Source: Ptychodera flava
Lineage: Eukaryota > Hemichordata > Enteropneusta > Ptychoderidae
Direction: 5' to 3'
DNA length: 64,000 nucleotides
Assembly: GCF_041260155.1 (NCBI RefSeq)
Contig: NC_091940.1
Coordinates: 24,475,870 to 24,539,869, forward strand
The translations under genes and the position numbers were made by a program. Below the pieces are notes generated by a model, which was not told the DNA's origin, ran no database searches, and saw only the letters and a list, made by a program, of their open reading frames with translations. Shown here piece after piece: positions 33,499-48,226 of the stretch (positions within the stretch are counted from its first letter, which is position 1; every line of letters starts with the position of its first letter).

Positions 33499-34610
33499 GC
33501 GATACAGGGCGGGGGCTGCCGTATATACCAGCGAAAGTGCCATCGGAATCGGATGGTTGGCTGGGCGTGCGATGGAAAATAAGTCTGCATTGTGATTGAC
33601 AACACGCAAGGGTCGAAACTAGACTCGATACAGGTACCGTGGCGTCAGCCGATGGTCGGACCGGGAACCCGCACACTGTTGAAGTGGGAAAGTCGAGCGA
33701 CAGAGCGCGTTTGGAAAATGTCAAAGTGTGCTGGCGGCGGTCACGACACTGCCGCGAATATCACGATTGTGTGCATTTCGCTCGTGCGCAACGACAAATG
33801 CACTCGTATGTGACTACATCGACCGCTCTGGAAACGGTTCAAGACATTTTAAATCTCACTGCCTTTATAACAAACACAACAAAAGTACCACGAATGATTT
33901 CCTAATATCGGAAATTCTCGAATAATTTAATCAAACCTAGAATGCCAAGATGGAGTCAGCCATATAGAAACAAGTGACATCTGTAAGCCATTTTCACTGT
34001 AAGCCCAAACATTCTATTGAAGAAAAAGCAACATGATTCATTTGATTGAGTTATCCACGACAGGTGCGACGTGGGTCCAAAGTTTACATCACAAAATATT
34101 AACTCATTTTTTGTCCTCTTAACAGCACACGGTGTTATACAATCAGACCTCAGGCACGTGCAATTTCGACTTCGTCGATTGTCACCAGCTTGGCAAAACA
34201 AAAAATATATATATGACAAACATTTGGATTTTTGTTTCCATCTTAACGACAAAGTGATGTCTACGTCGAAAACTGTAAAACTTACTGAGATTTTCTCCTT
34301 AGGCCTGACCACGGTAAATGCCGCAAACGTTAGCCATATTCTGCCTCATTTCATCGTTCGGCTCATCAATAGAAATAAGTCCAAATAAACCAATTAAATA
34401 GATACGACCTTCTGTTTGGAAAGAGATAGCTCGTCCTGTTTCGATCCCATCACTAACTACATATGTACAAACTGAACATTATTTACAATGTACGGAAAAT
34501 GAAACGATAATGTTCATTGAATGACGATAGCGGCAGCTCTTGCTGTTTGTTTGGATTTCACATTTGACTATTTCCTAATTGTTGTTGGTTTTTAATCCAG
34601 TTTTTTTTTC
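33499..34610. other. 3' flank of FoxQ1
   Basis: GC-rich to about 33830, then AT-rich. On the minus strand an ATTAAA hexamer (34590-34595) lies 15-20 bases past the FoxQ1 stop; no AATAAA was found close by, so the poly(A) site is unsettled. Confidence 0.4.
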
Positions 34611-35834
34611 TCATGATATCAAATTTTCAACACTAAAATTGTTCACTGATATGCGATGTACGAGATTTCCATTCGAGGGCCTGGTTGCACTTTCCCGGGC
34701 TTGTCTTGAGCTTACTCTAAGATCTTCGGGCATCAGGCTTTGGAACGAAGAAGAGGACGACGAGGCAGCGGCGGCGGCGGCAGCAGCAGCAGCAGCGAGC
34801 GAGGCTTGATGGGCGGCGTGCGCTGGTAGCTGTGCTTTGGCCAAGTGCGTTTGTGCCCTGACGTGGTGCTGCAGGGCCTCCAGTGCTGGGTATCGGTAGC
34901 CAGGTGGCAAAAGTCCTTGGTAGTAGGGAGCTAAAATGCCGTGGTGGTAGGCCGCTGGTGTGGGACCGACTAGAGCGGCGCTGATTCCTGGTCCGGAGAC
35001 GGCATACCCGAGAAGTTTGCTTCTTTCGTAAAGTTCATGTTGGTGCAAAATTAGTCTCTGGTGTTCAACGCCGTTCACACTGACTATCCTACCTGGCCAT
35101 GCTCCGTGCGACGGTGCAGCAACAACCACAGTTGAATCGGTCTGCAGAAGATGGGAATTTTCATCCGTGGCCTTGCCGAGTATGCTGTCGATGGCAAAGG
35201 GACTGTTGAACTTCTTTCCGCTAGCGTCCCCGAGGGAAGCAACTTCGTCACATCGCTTAGCTGCATCACTCTTCGACCTTTTGCGATTTATTCTCTTTCT
35301 GCGGCGTCGGAAAACTCCGTCAGCGAAAGTATATTCGCTGTTTTCGTTGATCGTCCAGTAGTTATCTTTGCCCCAGGGTCGCGAGGGGTCCCTCAACACT
35401 TTGGTGAAGCACTCGTTGAGCGAAAGGTTATGCCGTACGGAGTTTCTCCAACCGGTGTAACTTCCACGAAAGAACGGATATTTTTTCATTAAATAGTCAT
35501 TAATCTCGGCCAAGGTTAATTTCTGGGTTGGCGATTCTTGAATCGCCATAGCAATCAAGGCGATGTACGACAACGGGGGCTTCGGATGGCGATGATAAGT
35601 CGGTTTCCCCGTCGTCGTCGCGCCGGTCGTCGTCGTCGTCGTCATCTTTGGCATCGCGGAAGAAGCTTGCTTTTCTTCGCCGGCCACATGATGCACCGCT
35701 CCATGGTTAGATTCGGATTCTTTTGTGTCGGCTGTGATCTGGGAGTCGTGTTCGGCGATCTCTTCCGTCTCGTCGTTGGCGGGGGACATACTGTGGTGCG
35801 GCATTGAGTCTTCCAGCAGGATAGAATCTATCAT
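34611..35834 (-). CDS. foxq1: Forkhead transcription factor FoxQ1, single exon
   Basis: A 407-residue open frame encodes a nuclear winged-helix DNA-binding protein. The forkhead domain spans about residues 84-183. It holds [14 protein letters not shown], the recognition helix [16 protein letters not shown] (128-143), then [16 protein letters not shown] and [16 protein letters not shown]. The run from YTGWRNS to FRRRRKR is the signature that separates FoxQ1 from FoxC, F, L1 and Q2 in my knowledge of the family. FoxQ1 is intronless in vertebrates, as here. An acidic N-terminus and a Thr tract (65-70, 73-75) precede the domain. After it come an eh1-like motif FAIDSILG (213-220), an Ala run followed by a Ser run (347-363) and a C-terminal FSVENLIS (400-407). 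Both short motifs resemble Groucho-binding peptides. The first methionine of the open frame was taken as the start. No gene was found within 10 kb on either side. Confidence 0.95.
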   Translation of the reverse strand: MIDSILLEDSMPHHSMSPANDETEEIAEHDSQITADTKESESNHGAVHHVAGEEKQASSAMPKMTTTTTTGATTTGKPTYHRHPKPPLSYIALIAMAIQESPTQKLTLAEINDYLMKKYPFFRGSYTGWRNSVRHNLSLNECFTKVLRDPSRPWGKDNYWTINENSEYTFADGVFRRRRKRINRKRSKSDAAKRCDEVASLGDASGKKFNSPFAIDSILGKATDENSHLLQTDSTVVVAAPSHGAWPGRIVSVNGVEHQRLILHQHELYERSKLLGYAVSGPGISAALVGPTPAAYHHGILAPYYQGLLPPGYRYPALEALQHHVRAQTHLAKAQLPAHAAHQASLAAAAAAAAAAASSSSSSFQSLMPEDLRVSSRQARESATRPSNGNLVHRISVNNFSVENLIS

Positions 35835-35965
35835 CTTCGCGTGAGATGAGCGTGAAAAAAGAATAAGAAGGCCGACGGGGACGACAAATTTCCTAAACGG
35901 CGGAAACGTCCACTTCCAGATTTTATCAGGAACACTCGAGTTCCGATACCAAATAACTGTTTATG

Positions 35966-35973
35966 TATATATA
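35966..35973 (-). promoter_or_regulatory. Possible TATA box of FoxQ1
   Basis: TATATATA (minus strand context CTCTTATATATACATA) sits about 130 bases upstream of the FoxQ1 ATG. It would give a leader of roughly 100 bases. TA-rich runs are common in this window, so chance occurrence is possible. Confidence 0.3.
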
Positions 35974-38900
35974 AGAGCTGTCTCCTGTGTGTACACCTGA
36001 CGGGACAATATAACTTACGTGAAGTATGGATAGGCCCGCTCTTTCCTCTTCGCTCCCGCTCAAATAAACTGAGTACGATTCAAGTGGACGGTTGAACTTT
36101 CGTAGTGGTGCCTTCCTGTGGCTCACACGTCGAGTGTTGGAGGCATAATGTTTTTTTATGAAAAAAGTTACCTTCCAAATGGCCAACGCTGAAGAGCATG
36201 GAGCGAGCTTTTGAAGCTGTCTGTCTGCAGAGGGCGGGGCAACTGTCAGATAAATTATGACCGCCCTAGCCACGTGATGCATTTCGCTATGGCTTTCACG
36301 ACCCCCTCCCCCAGGTCAACCCTTCGGTGGGCGTCGAAAAAAGGTGTTATAGAAAACACAAATTATCACGCTTTCTCTCTCTTTCGAGACGAAAAACCAA
36401 CTTAAACAGTGTTTGCATGTCAATTAAGTCCAAGGAGGTTTCGGCAAGCTGACCTTCATCAGAAAGTGAACTTCATGTTGTAGCTATTAGTTTCGCACAA
36501 AATCGTGATGGAAATATTATTCTTTGTTTATTCACTGAAATTAATGGTTTAAGTGCGGGCGTGCACGTCTATATCTGTAGTTCAGTGGCCCTGCCAATAA
36601 TCTATCGTCTAAATTACTTATGTTCGCTGTCGGTATTCATTAAATTTTACTTATTTCTCTGCCCTTTCAGTTAAGCTGAGTTTATGTATCATCAACGGAG
36701 CCGGTTTAATGAGGTTGCAAAAACGACCCAAATCGAGAAGGTGGCGATCTCGGTGACCTTGCTTGCCGCAGTCCGCATTCTTGATCGTGTTTGTCTTTAG
36801 AAAGTGATGGCAAGGTCTCAATCCAAGCAACGCATCGAAATGTTATTTTCGACTTGGAGGTAAACTCTGTAAAGGTTCGCAATTACCTATGAAGCTAGAG
36901 GGCCTTTATACATGTGAGGGAGAACTACCGACCGCCCACCAGGCCGCCGTGCATCCAGTGTTCTGCTGTCGCGCAGCAGTTCATGCAGGTATCCACTGTA
37001 TCCCACGCTCGTTCACCTGGTAAAATACAGAGAGCGGCCGGTTTTTCGGTCTTAGATGATTTTTTTACTCGTGAAATATCGTGCGCGCTGTGGCCAAAGC
37101 TTCGCATGCGCATTCTGATTAACCAACGCGGAGTTTCCGATGTGTGTCCGGCAACGCTTTCTCGGAGTCGCTTTCCCCTGAACTCCACAAAGCGACATGT
37201 TTAAATTACTAGCTTGCGAAAAAATGGAAGTAAGCTTACTGTTAGAATAAAGAGTTGTGACAGCGCCCCTTTTGTGCAAAGGGCACTGTTTGCTAACATG
37301 TCAAGCCGGAGTACAAACAGAAAGTGACTCGATCGACCTGGACGAGGTGAACGTTACCGGTGATGGGGTCAATCTACTCTCACAGAGGGGGGTTTGAACA
37401 AGATTTACTGAACAGAAATTTATTTTCACCATCGCACCGAAGCGGTTCAGTTTCGTTGGCATCGAAGATTCAAGCTTTACGTTTACGCCGATACGGACAT
37501 TCTTTTGTGTCATATTTTTTTTATATAAACAGTACGCATCCACTCTGGAGTTTGAGCTCATGAACAGACGAAGTTATGCATGGTCACGAACCATCCACAA
37601 GGCTCAATTGACATAATGTGTTCATTTGACAGTCTGTGTGTCGTAAACATCGATTAAAAACGGTCCCGTCGTGTTTGTTTCTCCCCATCCCTGTCATCTT
37701 TTCTGCCATGATTAATGGCTGGAAAGCAAACCTAAAAAAGCCACCTTGTTTCCATGGCAACCCCCGAGGTCAGGTCAGAGGTGTGTGCCCTCTCGAGACA
37801 GAATGTCTCGGGGCACGGTGGCGAAAAGCGGAAGTGGCGATATTTTCAGCCAGATCGAGAAATAAGTCTCGAGCAAAGTGTCTGTAGTGATTGGGAATTT
37901 AAAATCTCTATCATATGTCGCTTTGTCTGTCTTTCTCAGCCATGTCATTAAGTCTCTGACATATATATTCTTCGTTACGCTGAAATTAGTTTGTGTAATT
38001 TGCCTAATAAAGTTTGCATGTCTGTGAGTCCCCTTTCCCTCGTTGGCTGCCCGGATAAAAAAAATCACTCAACAAATTTTAAACATGATGGATTTGTTAA
38101 TGGTGGAGTGTAATACGTGTTGAAATCTAAAAGCATGGCACCCCATCTTGTTCAATATTTGCAAACTCATTTTCATAATTTGTTGTTGTTGACAGGCTGT
38201 TTTATAGGGCGTCTGTCTGTTTTGTTCCGATTCTTCTTTCCCGCCCTCAGCTGCCAGGTGTTTAGCGAATTCCCTGGGCTTTCTCCCAGACATTACAATG
38301 GATGGTGAATAATTACCCCGAAACGGGGAAATGTAAATCACGCGAAAAAAATAAATAAATATATGGGGCATGAACGGAACATCACTTAACCTCGTGTTTG
38401 TTTAATCTTTTGTCGAGTGTTGTTTGATGTATGCAAATAGTTAAATTACGCCATTCATCAAGGTGATTGACAGATGGTGAAGTGACAGATATGTTGGAAG
38501 CATGGAAGATATGCTGCCTTTTGGTGGATGGTGTTGGATGAACAGAACTAAGAGAGACATACGAAGGCATCTGTATAGGAAAATCGACAACCGATCGTCC
38601 CGTCAGACAAAAAAGGACAGTTGACAGACAAACGAATGGTAATACATACAGAAGAAAAAAAACAGGATGGGCAAGCATAGACAGAGGGGCAGACAGTCAG
38701 ACAGACTAAACCCTGATGAGAAACAACAGACTTTAAATCCTGCCCCGTCCATCATAGTCGCGATACTGCAGGACAAGATAATTCTACAAAGCTGTCAAAT
38801 TACCAAAGTTGAGGCCTGAACTACAGTGAGATGTTTTCTGCTTTCGAACATATCAACTTTCATAACAGTAAATTTGACCATAGATAGTAGAAGCGAGTCT

Positions 38901-39212
38901 AATGTCGATAATTTGACGTTTAAACGGTCTACTTTCCCTGTGTGTATCAACTTTAGTTTTTTTAAATCCTTTCCTAACGAATATTGAAAAACACGTTTCA
39001 TCGGTTTATTTAGCCACAATTGTTCTTGTGGACAATTGAATTTTTGTCCGCATTTGAATTCAACAGACAAACACCCCCATGCCTCACGCATATCAGAGCT
39101 TAGTAAAAAAGAACCGGGTATTCCGCATTCTGTCGAGGGTTATGCCTAGAAAAAGATACCCATTCAACGAAAATCAAATTACATAAGGTTACTTTGGCCT
39201 TTAAGCGTCATG
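35974..39212. other. 5' flank of FoxQ1, noncoding
   Basis: No coding signal was found. Cis-regulatory DNA for FoxQ1 is plausible here, but nothing in the sequence alone identifies it. A degenerate CAGA tract lies at 38680-38705. Confidence 0.45.
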
Positions 39213-39409
39213 CATGTATGTATGTATGTATGTATGTATGTATGTATGTATGTATGTATGTATGTATGTATGTATGTATGTATGTATGTATGTATGTATG
39301 TATGTATGTATGTATGTATGTATGTATGTATGTATGTATGTATGTATGTATGTATGTATGTATGTATGTATGTATGTATGTATGTATGTATGTATGTATG
39401 TATGTATGC
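39213..39409. repeat. ATGT microsatellite
   Basis: About 49 uninterrupted units; degenerate units continue to 39550. Confidence 0.95.
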
Positions 39410-40157
39410 ATGTATACTGTGTGAATGTATGTATGCATGTATGTGATATATGCTGTACATATAGAGATGTATGCATATATACACACATGAATATGTAATA
39501 AATATTCAAACACACAAACACATAATGTATATATGTGTGTGTTTGTGTCTGTGTGTGCTCCCTAAGTGGATATATTTTTGATCTTTTTTCCCCTCAAAAA
39601 CATCTTATTAAACAATACTGTTCATCCTCTGTTAAAGGAAACTTTCCTTGTAACAAAACTTACAAGCAAATGGTGAATGAAAATAGATCTAGAGTCATTA
39701 TGGACAAATGTGGATAACAGCACCTGTAGTTACATGTGGCTCATATAAATATAATACGTGACAAAGTACAGACGCATAAATAGAAAGTGGAATTATCAAC
39801 GACAACAGAACAGAATTCAAATGCAAAAAAAAATTAGGAACAAGTAGGATATTTCAGGCAGATTTAGAATTTGAAAACTACGTCGGTGAAACAGACAACG
39901 GGAAAAGCTGATTATATTGCTTGACCAGCTTCTGGAATCATCATCTAAAATGGAGTCCGGGATGCTACATCTTGACAATTCTATCCAAAAAATCCACGTG
40001 ATCTTTGTCAAAGTATTATGAGGATGAAGACGAGTGTCGTTGTAACATGTCCCGTTTCCAAGGAACAAGGAATTCAGCTGTGTGGCGCACCTGTAGAACA
40101 TTGGTAACTTTAAGAAGAGTCTAATATAGTAAAATACGATTCCCCTTGTTTTGGTTG

Positions 40158-40158
<1 letters not shown>

Positions 40159-40237
<79 letters not shown>

Positions 40238-40278
40238 ATATATATATATATATATACACACCGTGTATTGTATAAAAC

Positions 40279-40341
<63 letters not shown>

Positions 40342-40380
40342 CGTGTATTGTATAAAAATAATATAAAATGGTTATAATAA
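40159..40380. repeat. CT and TA tracts with a duplicated unit
   Basis: CT (40159-40234) runs into TA (40235-40256). Then ACACCGTGTATTGTATAAAA (from 40259) is followed by a second TA tract (40280-40338) and a repeat of the same 20-mer (from 40338). The unit plus TA tract is therefore tandemly duplicated at about 80-base spacing. Confidence 0.85.
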
Positions 40381-42792
<2,412 letters not shown>

Positions 42793-43015
42793 TTATAGCA
42801 TATTCTAGCACGCCACACACACGTGTATGGAGGGAGGCGGGGACAGAAACAGACAGGCAGACAAGCAGAGACAGACACACGGAGAATGAGACAGACTGAA
42901 ACAGACATACTGTGGCAGACAGACAGAGGCACAGAGAGAAACAGAGGCTGACAGAAGGGGGATAGAGAAAGACAAAGGAAGAAGATAAGAGACAGAGGGA
43001 CAGAGGCAGACGGAG

Positions 43016-44119
43016 CGTACGCAAGAGGGCGCACTGGGCACGCAATTTTGAGAAGGCAGGGCTACTTTCGTTGACAACGCAAAGACAAAACCAACATAGA
43101 TTCCCAAGAAGGCTATAATGCTTTGTCATTTCGCCAGTGGGACGGAAACACTCAGACTATATACGTCATAAACCCAACCGTATAAGGTTTGTCAGAGCAG
43201 CAGAATGACTCGTAAATCCATAGAAAGTCAAACAACACATTTATTATTCGTATCCAAATTTGTAAGAACTGAGGGTACCGTCCACTGCACGAAGTCAATA
43301 GGAAGAACACAAATATTCTTTCACCAGTAAAATTAGGGTGATGGGTCTTATTGTGCTATTCTTATGCGTGTCAATGGGCACTGAACTTGCCATAAACATA
43401 TGTTTTCAATCGTACAGAATACATTAAAAAAGCCACCGCTTTCGAGTAAAGCTACATGACTCTTGACCCAATGACTACATAGGTTTTAATCAATGACAGT
43501 TTAACTGTGACAGTTTAACTGTCTATGCCGTGACCAGCAAACCTTCGCTGTTGTCCTGTCTACATTATGCCATTTTCTGGAAGATTTTTCGCAAACTTTG
43601 TGATGATTTTATTTCGAGACAAGGAGTAGAAATCCTTATCAATTTTTATCGTCCAGCGAGATAATGTAATAGTTACAGTGGCGATAACGAATCTCATTCT
43701 AAGATTCAAAAATCCATCCACCAAACTTAAAACCTTGTTAGCATGAGGGGAATATCTTGTAAATATAAATGAACGTTCATTATGGATGCTTGCGTATTTT
43801 GTCGCGCAAAGTCTGAAGTCATGAATACGACGGAAAAGTCAAAATTCGGCAGGCCGCTTGGGTTTGTGGCCTTTCCGTCTGCAACAAGTGTGTCGAGAAC
43901 ACGTTCTGTCCTGCCGGGAGTCATGCTTCAAGAGCAGCGATTTGGTAACAGTGTATTAAACATATCCATGTACTGCTATCACGAAGCAACGTCCGTCAAG
44001 CACGACCGCTCTTTTACGACCCAGGTTCATTGCCTTGTACAGTACTCTGTCGGTTGACCATTCTATTCGTGGTCACTGCCTTTGAGCTCCGCAAGTCTAG
44101 TGAGAATGTTGGTCGGCAG
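43016..44119. other. Noncoding, no feature found
   Basis: A 14-base tandem duplication of GACAGTTTAACTGT lies at 43496-43523. The frame at 43782-44057 is not convincing. Confidence 0.45.
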
Positions 44120-44280
44120 TTAAGGTAGAACGCGCTTTGATCGGGACAGATATTGAGACTGAAACATTTCAAATTCTTTTCTGATCTGCCACTAGCGAAG
44201 GCTCATTTCGAAGCCCTTTGAGTGAGAAAAACTTTCACCGACTTACTTTTTTGAAAATCGGAACTTTTTGTTGTTCGCAG
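44120..44280. mobile_element. Family A element, copy A3 (one end only)
   Basis: TTAAGGTAGAACGCGCTTTG opens the copy in the same orientation as A1, and homology is lost near 44280. It is followed by sequence that resembles a LINE 3' tail (see 44281-44540). Confidence 0.65.
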
Positions 44281-44540
44281 CTTCATTAACTGGTAGATTC
44301 CTGTCCTTTTTTTTGTTTTGTTCCGTGCTTATTGTGTAGATCATGTCTATTTGTTTATTTTGCTTTTTGTACATGTATCTATTGTACATTTTAACTTTGG
44401 AATTAGTTCAAATGGATGAAAATCTGCCTATGACTCTTCACAAAGAAATGAATGAATGGAACTCTGTCACAAAGAAATGAATGAATGGATAAATAAATAG
44501 ATAAATCAATCAATCAATCGATCAATCTATCAATCCTCAG
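44281..44540. repeat. Possible LINE 3' tail ending in short tandem repeats
   Basis: T-rich sequence with TTTTGTACATGTATCTATTGTA is followed by two copies of CACAAAGAAATGAATGAATGG (44442-44458 region and 44468-44488). AAAT and ATCA tetranucleotides then run to 44538. This resembles the repetitive tail of a CR1/L2-type LINE, but no coding part is present. Confidence 0.3.
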
Positions 44541-44984
44541 TCCAGTCAAAAGGCAATAAATATCATACATGGAAAATAAGGTAAAGACAGTTCAAACACA
44601 GCATTTTGGTATGCGGCCACGGAGGGACCGTGATACAGCATTTCTCAGTCGGTGGTTCCACTACGCTGTACCAACGGCACGCAGATTTCACAAACTTTTG
44701 TGAGCCTTTTTCAGTCCTCGCAATGTCATAATATTCTTTACAGCTCCATCGGTAGGCCTTCGCTGCCAAAAAACATGGTGTTCACTGGCTTCCACCGCAC
44801 GGTTGTATTGAAACTTGGCTGAAAGTTGAAAAGGGTTTGGGGAATTAATAATTCTATGTCGTCCGTGGAAATGACTCTTCTTGTATCACAGACTGTAATG
44901 TTTGAAATATAAAGTAAGCAGCTTGATGAAACATAGTTCGTAAAATCAAAGTAAAAAGGGAATATGAATGTCCAACTATTGAGA

Positions 44985-45306
<322 letters not shown>

Positions 45307-45767
45307 ATAAAGATGAACTTCCCATTGTGTGATTCCCAGAATCTTATCTACACATAGCATGACTTTCTCTGGCCCAGGTTTACTAACATGCGTTTTCAGA
45401 GAAAGCAATCGATCAAACTAATAATACAGACACTCGCCTCGAAAATAGAGACGTCACTGTCATATTTTACAATGTACGGGTGCCTGCTCCCTCACAAGCT
45501 GGATTGTGGTGAACCTGCCCTTTGTAAAGAGACATTAATAAAAACGGACACCTATTTTTGATGCTTTTGTTTAGCCGTCAATGAGAGATTAAACGGACAT
45601 CAACAGATGTTTGCACTGTTACACAATTCATTTGAATGAGCAAAGCAGAAGGTACAACGCTGATCTTTTTTTAAGGGTTGTCCGTGTATAGGACATGCTT
45701 GTCGAATGACTTTGCTGAAGGTCGTTTGTGCCACAGGGAGTAGCGGAGAGTAACTTGCGGAATTACC
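45307..45767. other. Noncoding, no feature found
   Basis: Nothing recognised between the GACA array and copy A4. Confidence 0.5.
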
Positions 45768-46080
45768 GCAGTATGCGCCTCGGAAGTGAAAGACGTAAGG
45801 TAGTTCGCGCCTCGAAAGTAAAAGACTTAAAATTTCGCTCAAAATTTCCTTAAGGAATCTGTCAACTATTCACTTAAAAAATCAAGAATAAAAATCGGGG
45901 GTCACAGTGAAAATTTTGGTACTAGAGAAACAAATAACTCAAGATTTACCGATATTTGAAATTCAAAATGGCCGCCATCCCTGTGTGAACTCTATGGAGA
46001 AAAATGAAATATTCTGATTTCGAAAAAAATAAGCCGGTTAAAAGTTTCTTTACACCAAGAGCTTTAAAATGAACCCCCAC
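45768..46080. mobile_element. Family A element, copy A4, self-nested and cut by element C
   Basis: A terminus GTATGCGCCTCGGAAGTGAA (45771-45790) is interrupted at TAAGGTAG (45796) by a second family A terminus, which continues to 46080. There homology stops at the outer end of element C1. The interior ATGGCCGCCATCCCTGTG matches the other copies. Confidence 0.65.
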
Positions 46081-46700
46081 AGCTGTATCTTCTGGCGATT
46101 TTTCCGTTAGTTTTGATTGAAATGATCACTGGCTCATGTTGAATAGCCTGTCAAGTAACAGAGAATCGCATATTATTCGGAAACATTACGTGCCCTACAA
46201 CTAAATAACATGTGATTTTACAACAAAAAATTCAATTTTTGTCCGGACAGAAATACAAACTCTGTTGACACGCGGATTGCAACGTAGGCATTCTTCTGCG
46301 CCTGCGCGAACCATTTACAGTAATTTCAAAATAAATATTCATTACTTATGCCCGGTACTTACGTCGTAGTCCATTGTCCGAGCACGTTGCGTAGCCAGAT
46401 GTCTGGCAATCCACGACGCGATGTTGTTTTGATCCCGCAATAAACGTGAACTTGTACATCTCGCATGATCGCGGCGTCACCATATCTGCGTTCTCCCCTG
46501 CACGCTGAGCATGCCAGACGTCAACAAACGAGCTCGGAAGGGCAACACGTTTGAACAAAAATTAGCAGTTTTATGTGGCTATAACATCACTAATCATGTT
46601 TGTTTCTTCGTAAAACAACACTTTGCAACAAATATGAGCCTCCAACATGGGATTTTCCGAGGTAAAAAATGGTCAAAAGTTACAAATAATGGCCCTTTAA
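46081..46700. mobile_element. Element C, copy C1
   Basis: A 620-bp unit from AGCTGTATCTTCTGGCG to AATGGCCCTTTAA. It is the reverse complement of C2, with the last 200 bases differing by a single base. The inner end has TTAA plus AAGGGCCATTA. The outer end shows a weak match to that terminus (CCA..GCTGTATCTT against CCATTATTTGTAACTT), consistent with imperfect TIRs. A frame MPDVNKRARKGNTFEQ.. (about 63 residues) is open in both copies. Confidence 0.7.
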
Positions 46701-47605
46701 TGTTTGTTATTTCATTTTTTTTTTGGTGACACGACTTGTCTTCTCTACCAAGGGTTTTCTCTCCCTTCACTGAACGCGGAGATCCTTAATTTCTGATTCT
46801 CGCGTATGTCCTCGTTGACATTGACTATTTACAAGAAGCTGATCCTTTGTTCTCTTTTGTGCGTCTTCGGTTACAATCTTTGGTTACAAAGCTGATGTAA
46901 ACCTGGCTTTTCATGTGAAGGGAGAGAAGGCCGTTATTATTTACAAAGGAAAGTCGTTGCAGACAATTTATGAACTTTCCACAATCGCCCTCAAATTATC
47001 AATAAGCCTTAATACTGACAGATTCATCGCTGGTTATAATTTGAAGGTGTCACTGCATATATATAAAAAGTGTGCCTGACAATTTGTGTGAATGCCTTTA
47101 AAATCATAAACAGTATTCTTGCCTCGGCACATTTTTTATCGTTGTCAAAATTCCAAGAGACAGATCATCTTAAATGCGGAAAACGACGGCAATAATCGGA
47201 GACACGCTTTCCAATTAAGCTTATGCCGCACAGCTGAGAATACACAATAATGTCACGAGTATGTTCATTTGCGCGCCCAGTCACTGAGAATGATGCTGTT
47301 CTCCTTTGAAACCGTGTGATAGTTTCGCACTGAAATCTATTAGCCCTAGCACATGACGAGTTATTTCGCGCCGCTCATCAGGCCACACTAAGCTTGAGCA
47401 ATTATGACCCCTCTGGTCTTCGAATAGTACCGTTCTCTCTTTTATGGTTCGGTTAAAGCCCCATTAGCTGTGTCTTGTTGGGTTTGACTTACCGAAAAAA
47501 GTTCATCCGATGTTCGGGGAGATGTTTTTGATTCATGTTCTATTGTCTTTGAAAATTTCACCATCTCAACCCTAGTGATGGATTCGGTCTATTTAATTCA
47601 GGCGC
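46701..47605. other. Spacer between inverted element C copies
   Basis: 905 bases with no open frame of note and no family A, B or C sequence. It looks like ordinary unique DNA, which favours two separate insertions. If the whole block moves as one foldback, this would be its cargo. Confidence 0.5.
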
Positions 47606-48226
47606 TTAAAGGGCCATTATTTGTAACTTTTGACCATTTTTTACCTCGGAAAATTCCATGTTGGAGGCTCATATTTGTTGCAAAGTGTTGTTTTACGAAG
47701 AAACAAACATGATTAGTGATGTTATAGCCACATAAAACTGCTAATTTTTGTTCAAACGTGTTGCCCTTCCGAGCTCGTTTGTTGACGTCTGGCATGCTCA
47801 GCGTGCTGGGGAGAACGCAGATAATGTTGACGCCGCGATCACGCCAGATGTACAAGTTCACGTTTATTGTGGGATCAAGACAACATTGCGTCTCGGATTG
47901 CAAGACATCTGGCTACGCAACGTGCTCGGACAATGGACTACGACGTAAGTACCGGGCATAAGCAATGAATATTTATTTTGAAATCGCTGTGAATGGCTCG
48001 CGCAGGTGCAGAAGAATGCTTACGTTGCAATCCGCGTGTCAACAGAGTTTGTATTTCTGTCCGGACAAAAATTGAAAATTTCGTTGTAAAATCACATGTT
48101 ATTTAGTTGTAGGGCACGTAATGTTTCCGAACAATATGCGATTCTCTGTTATTTGACAGGCTATTCAACAAGAGCCAGTGATCATTTCAATCAAAACTAA
48201 CGGAAAAATCGCAAGAAGATACAGCT
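47606..48226. mobile_element. Element C, copy C2 (inverted)
   Basis: Begins TTAAAGGGCCATTATTTGT and ends AAGAAGATACAGCT, then AATGG. It mirrors C1 across a 905-bp spacer. The two copies have equal length and the same boundaries. They could be two independent insertions or the arms of one foldback element. Confidence 0.7.

Noticed and set aside
36438-36462. Minus-strand CTGATGA..GAAAC resembling a third hammerhead ribozyme
   Set aside because: Core strings are present with a weak three-pair stem II, but no stem III closes onto a UH cleavage site and stem I is absent.
39179-39521. Frames of about 100 codons on both strands
   Set aside because: Translations of the ATGT microsatellite.
46346-46558. 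MFKRVALPSSFVDVWHAQ.. frame repeated in both C copies as a gene
   Set aside because: It is antisense to the other C frame and diverges by frame shift between the copies, so it is a repeat by-product.
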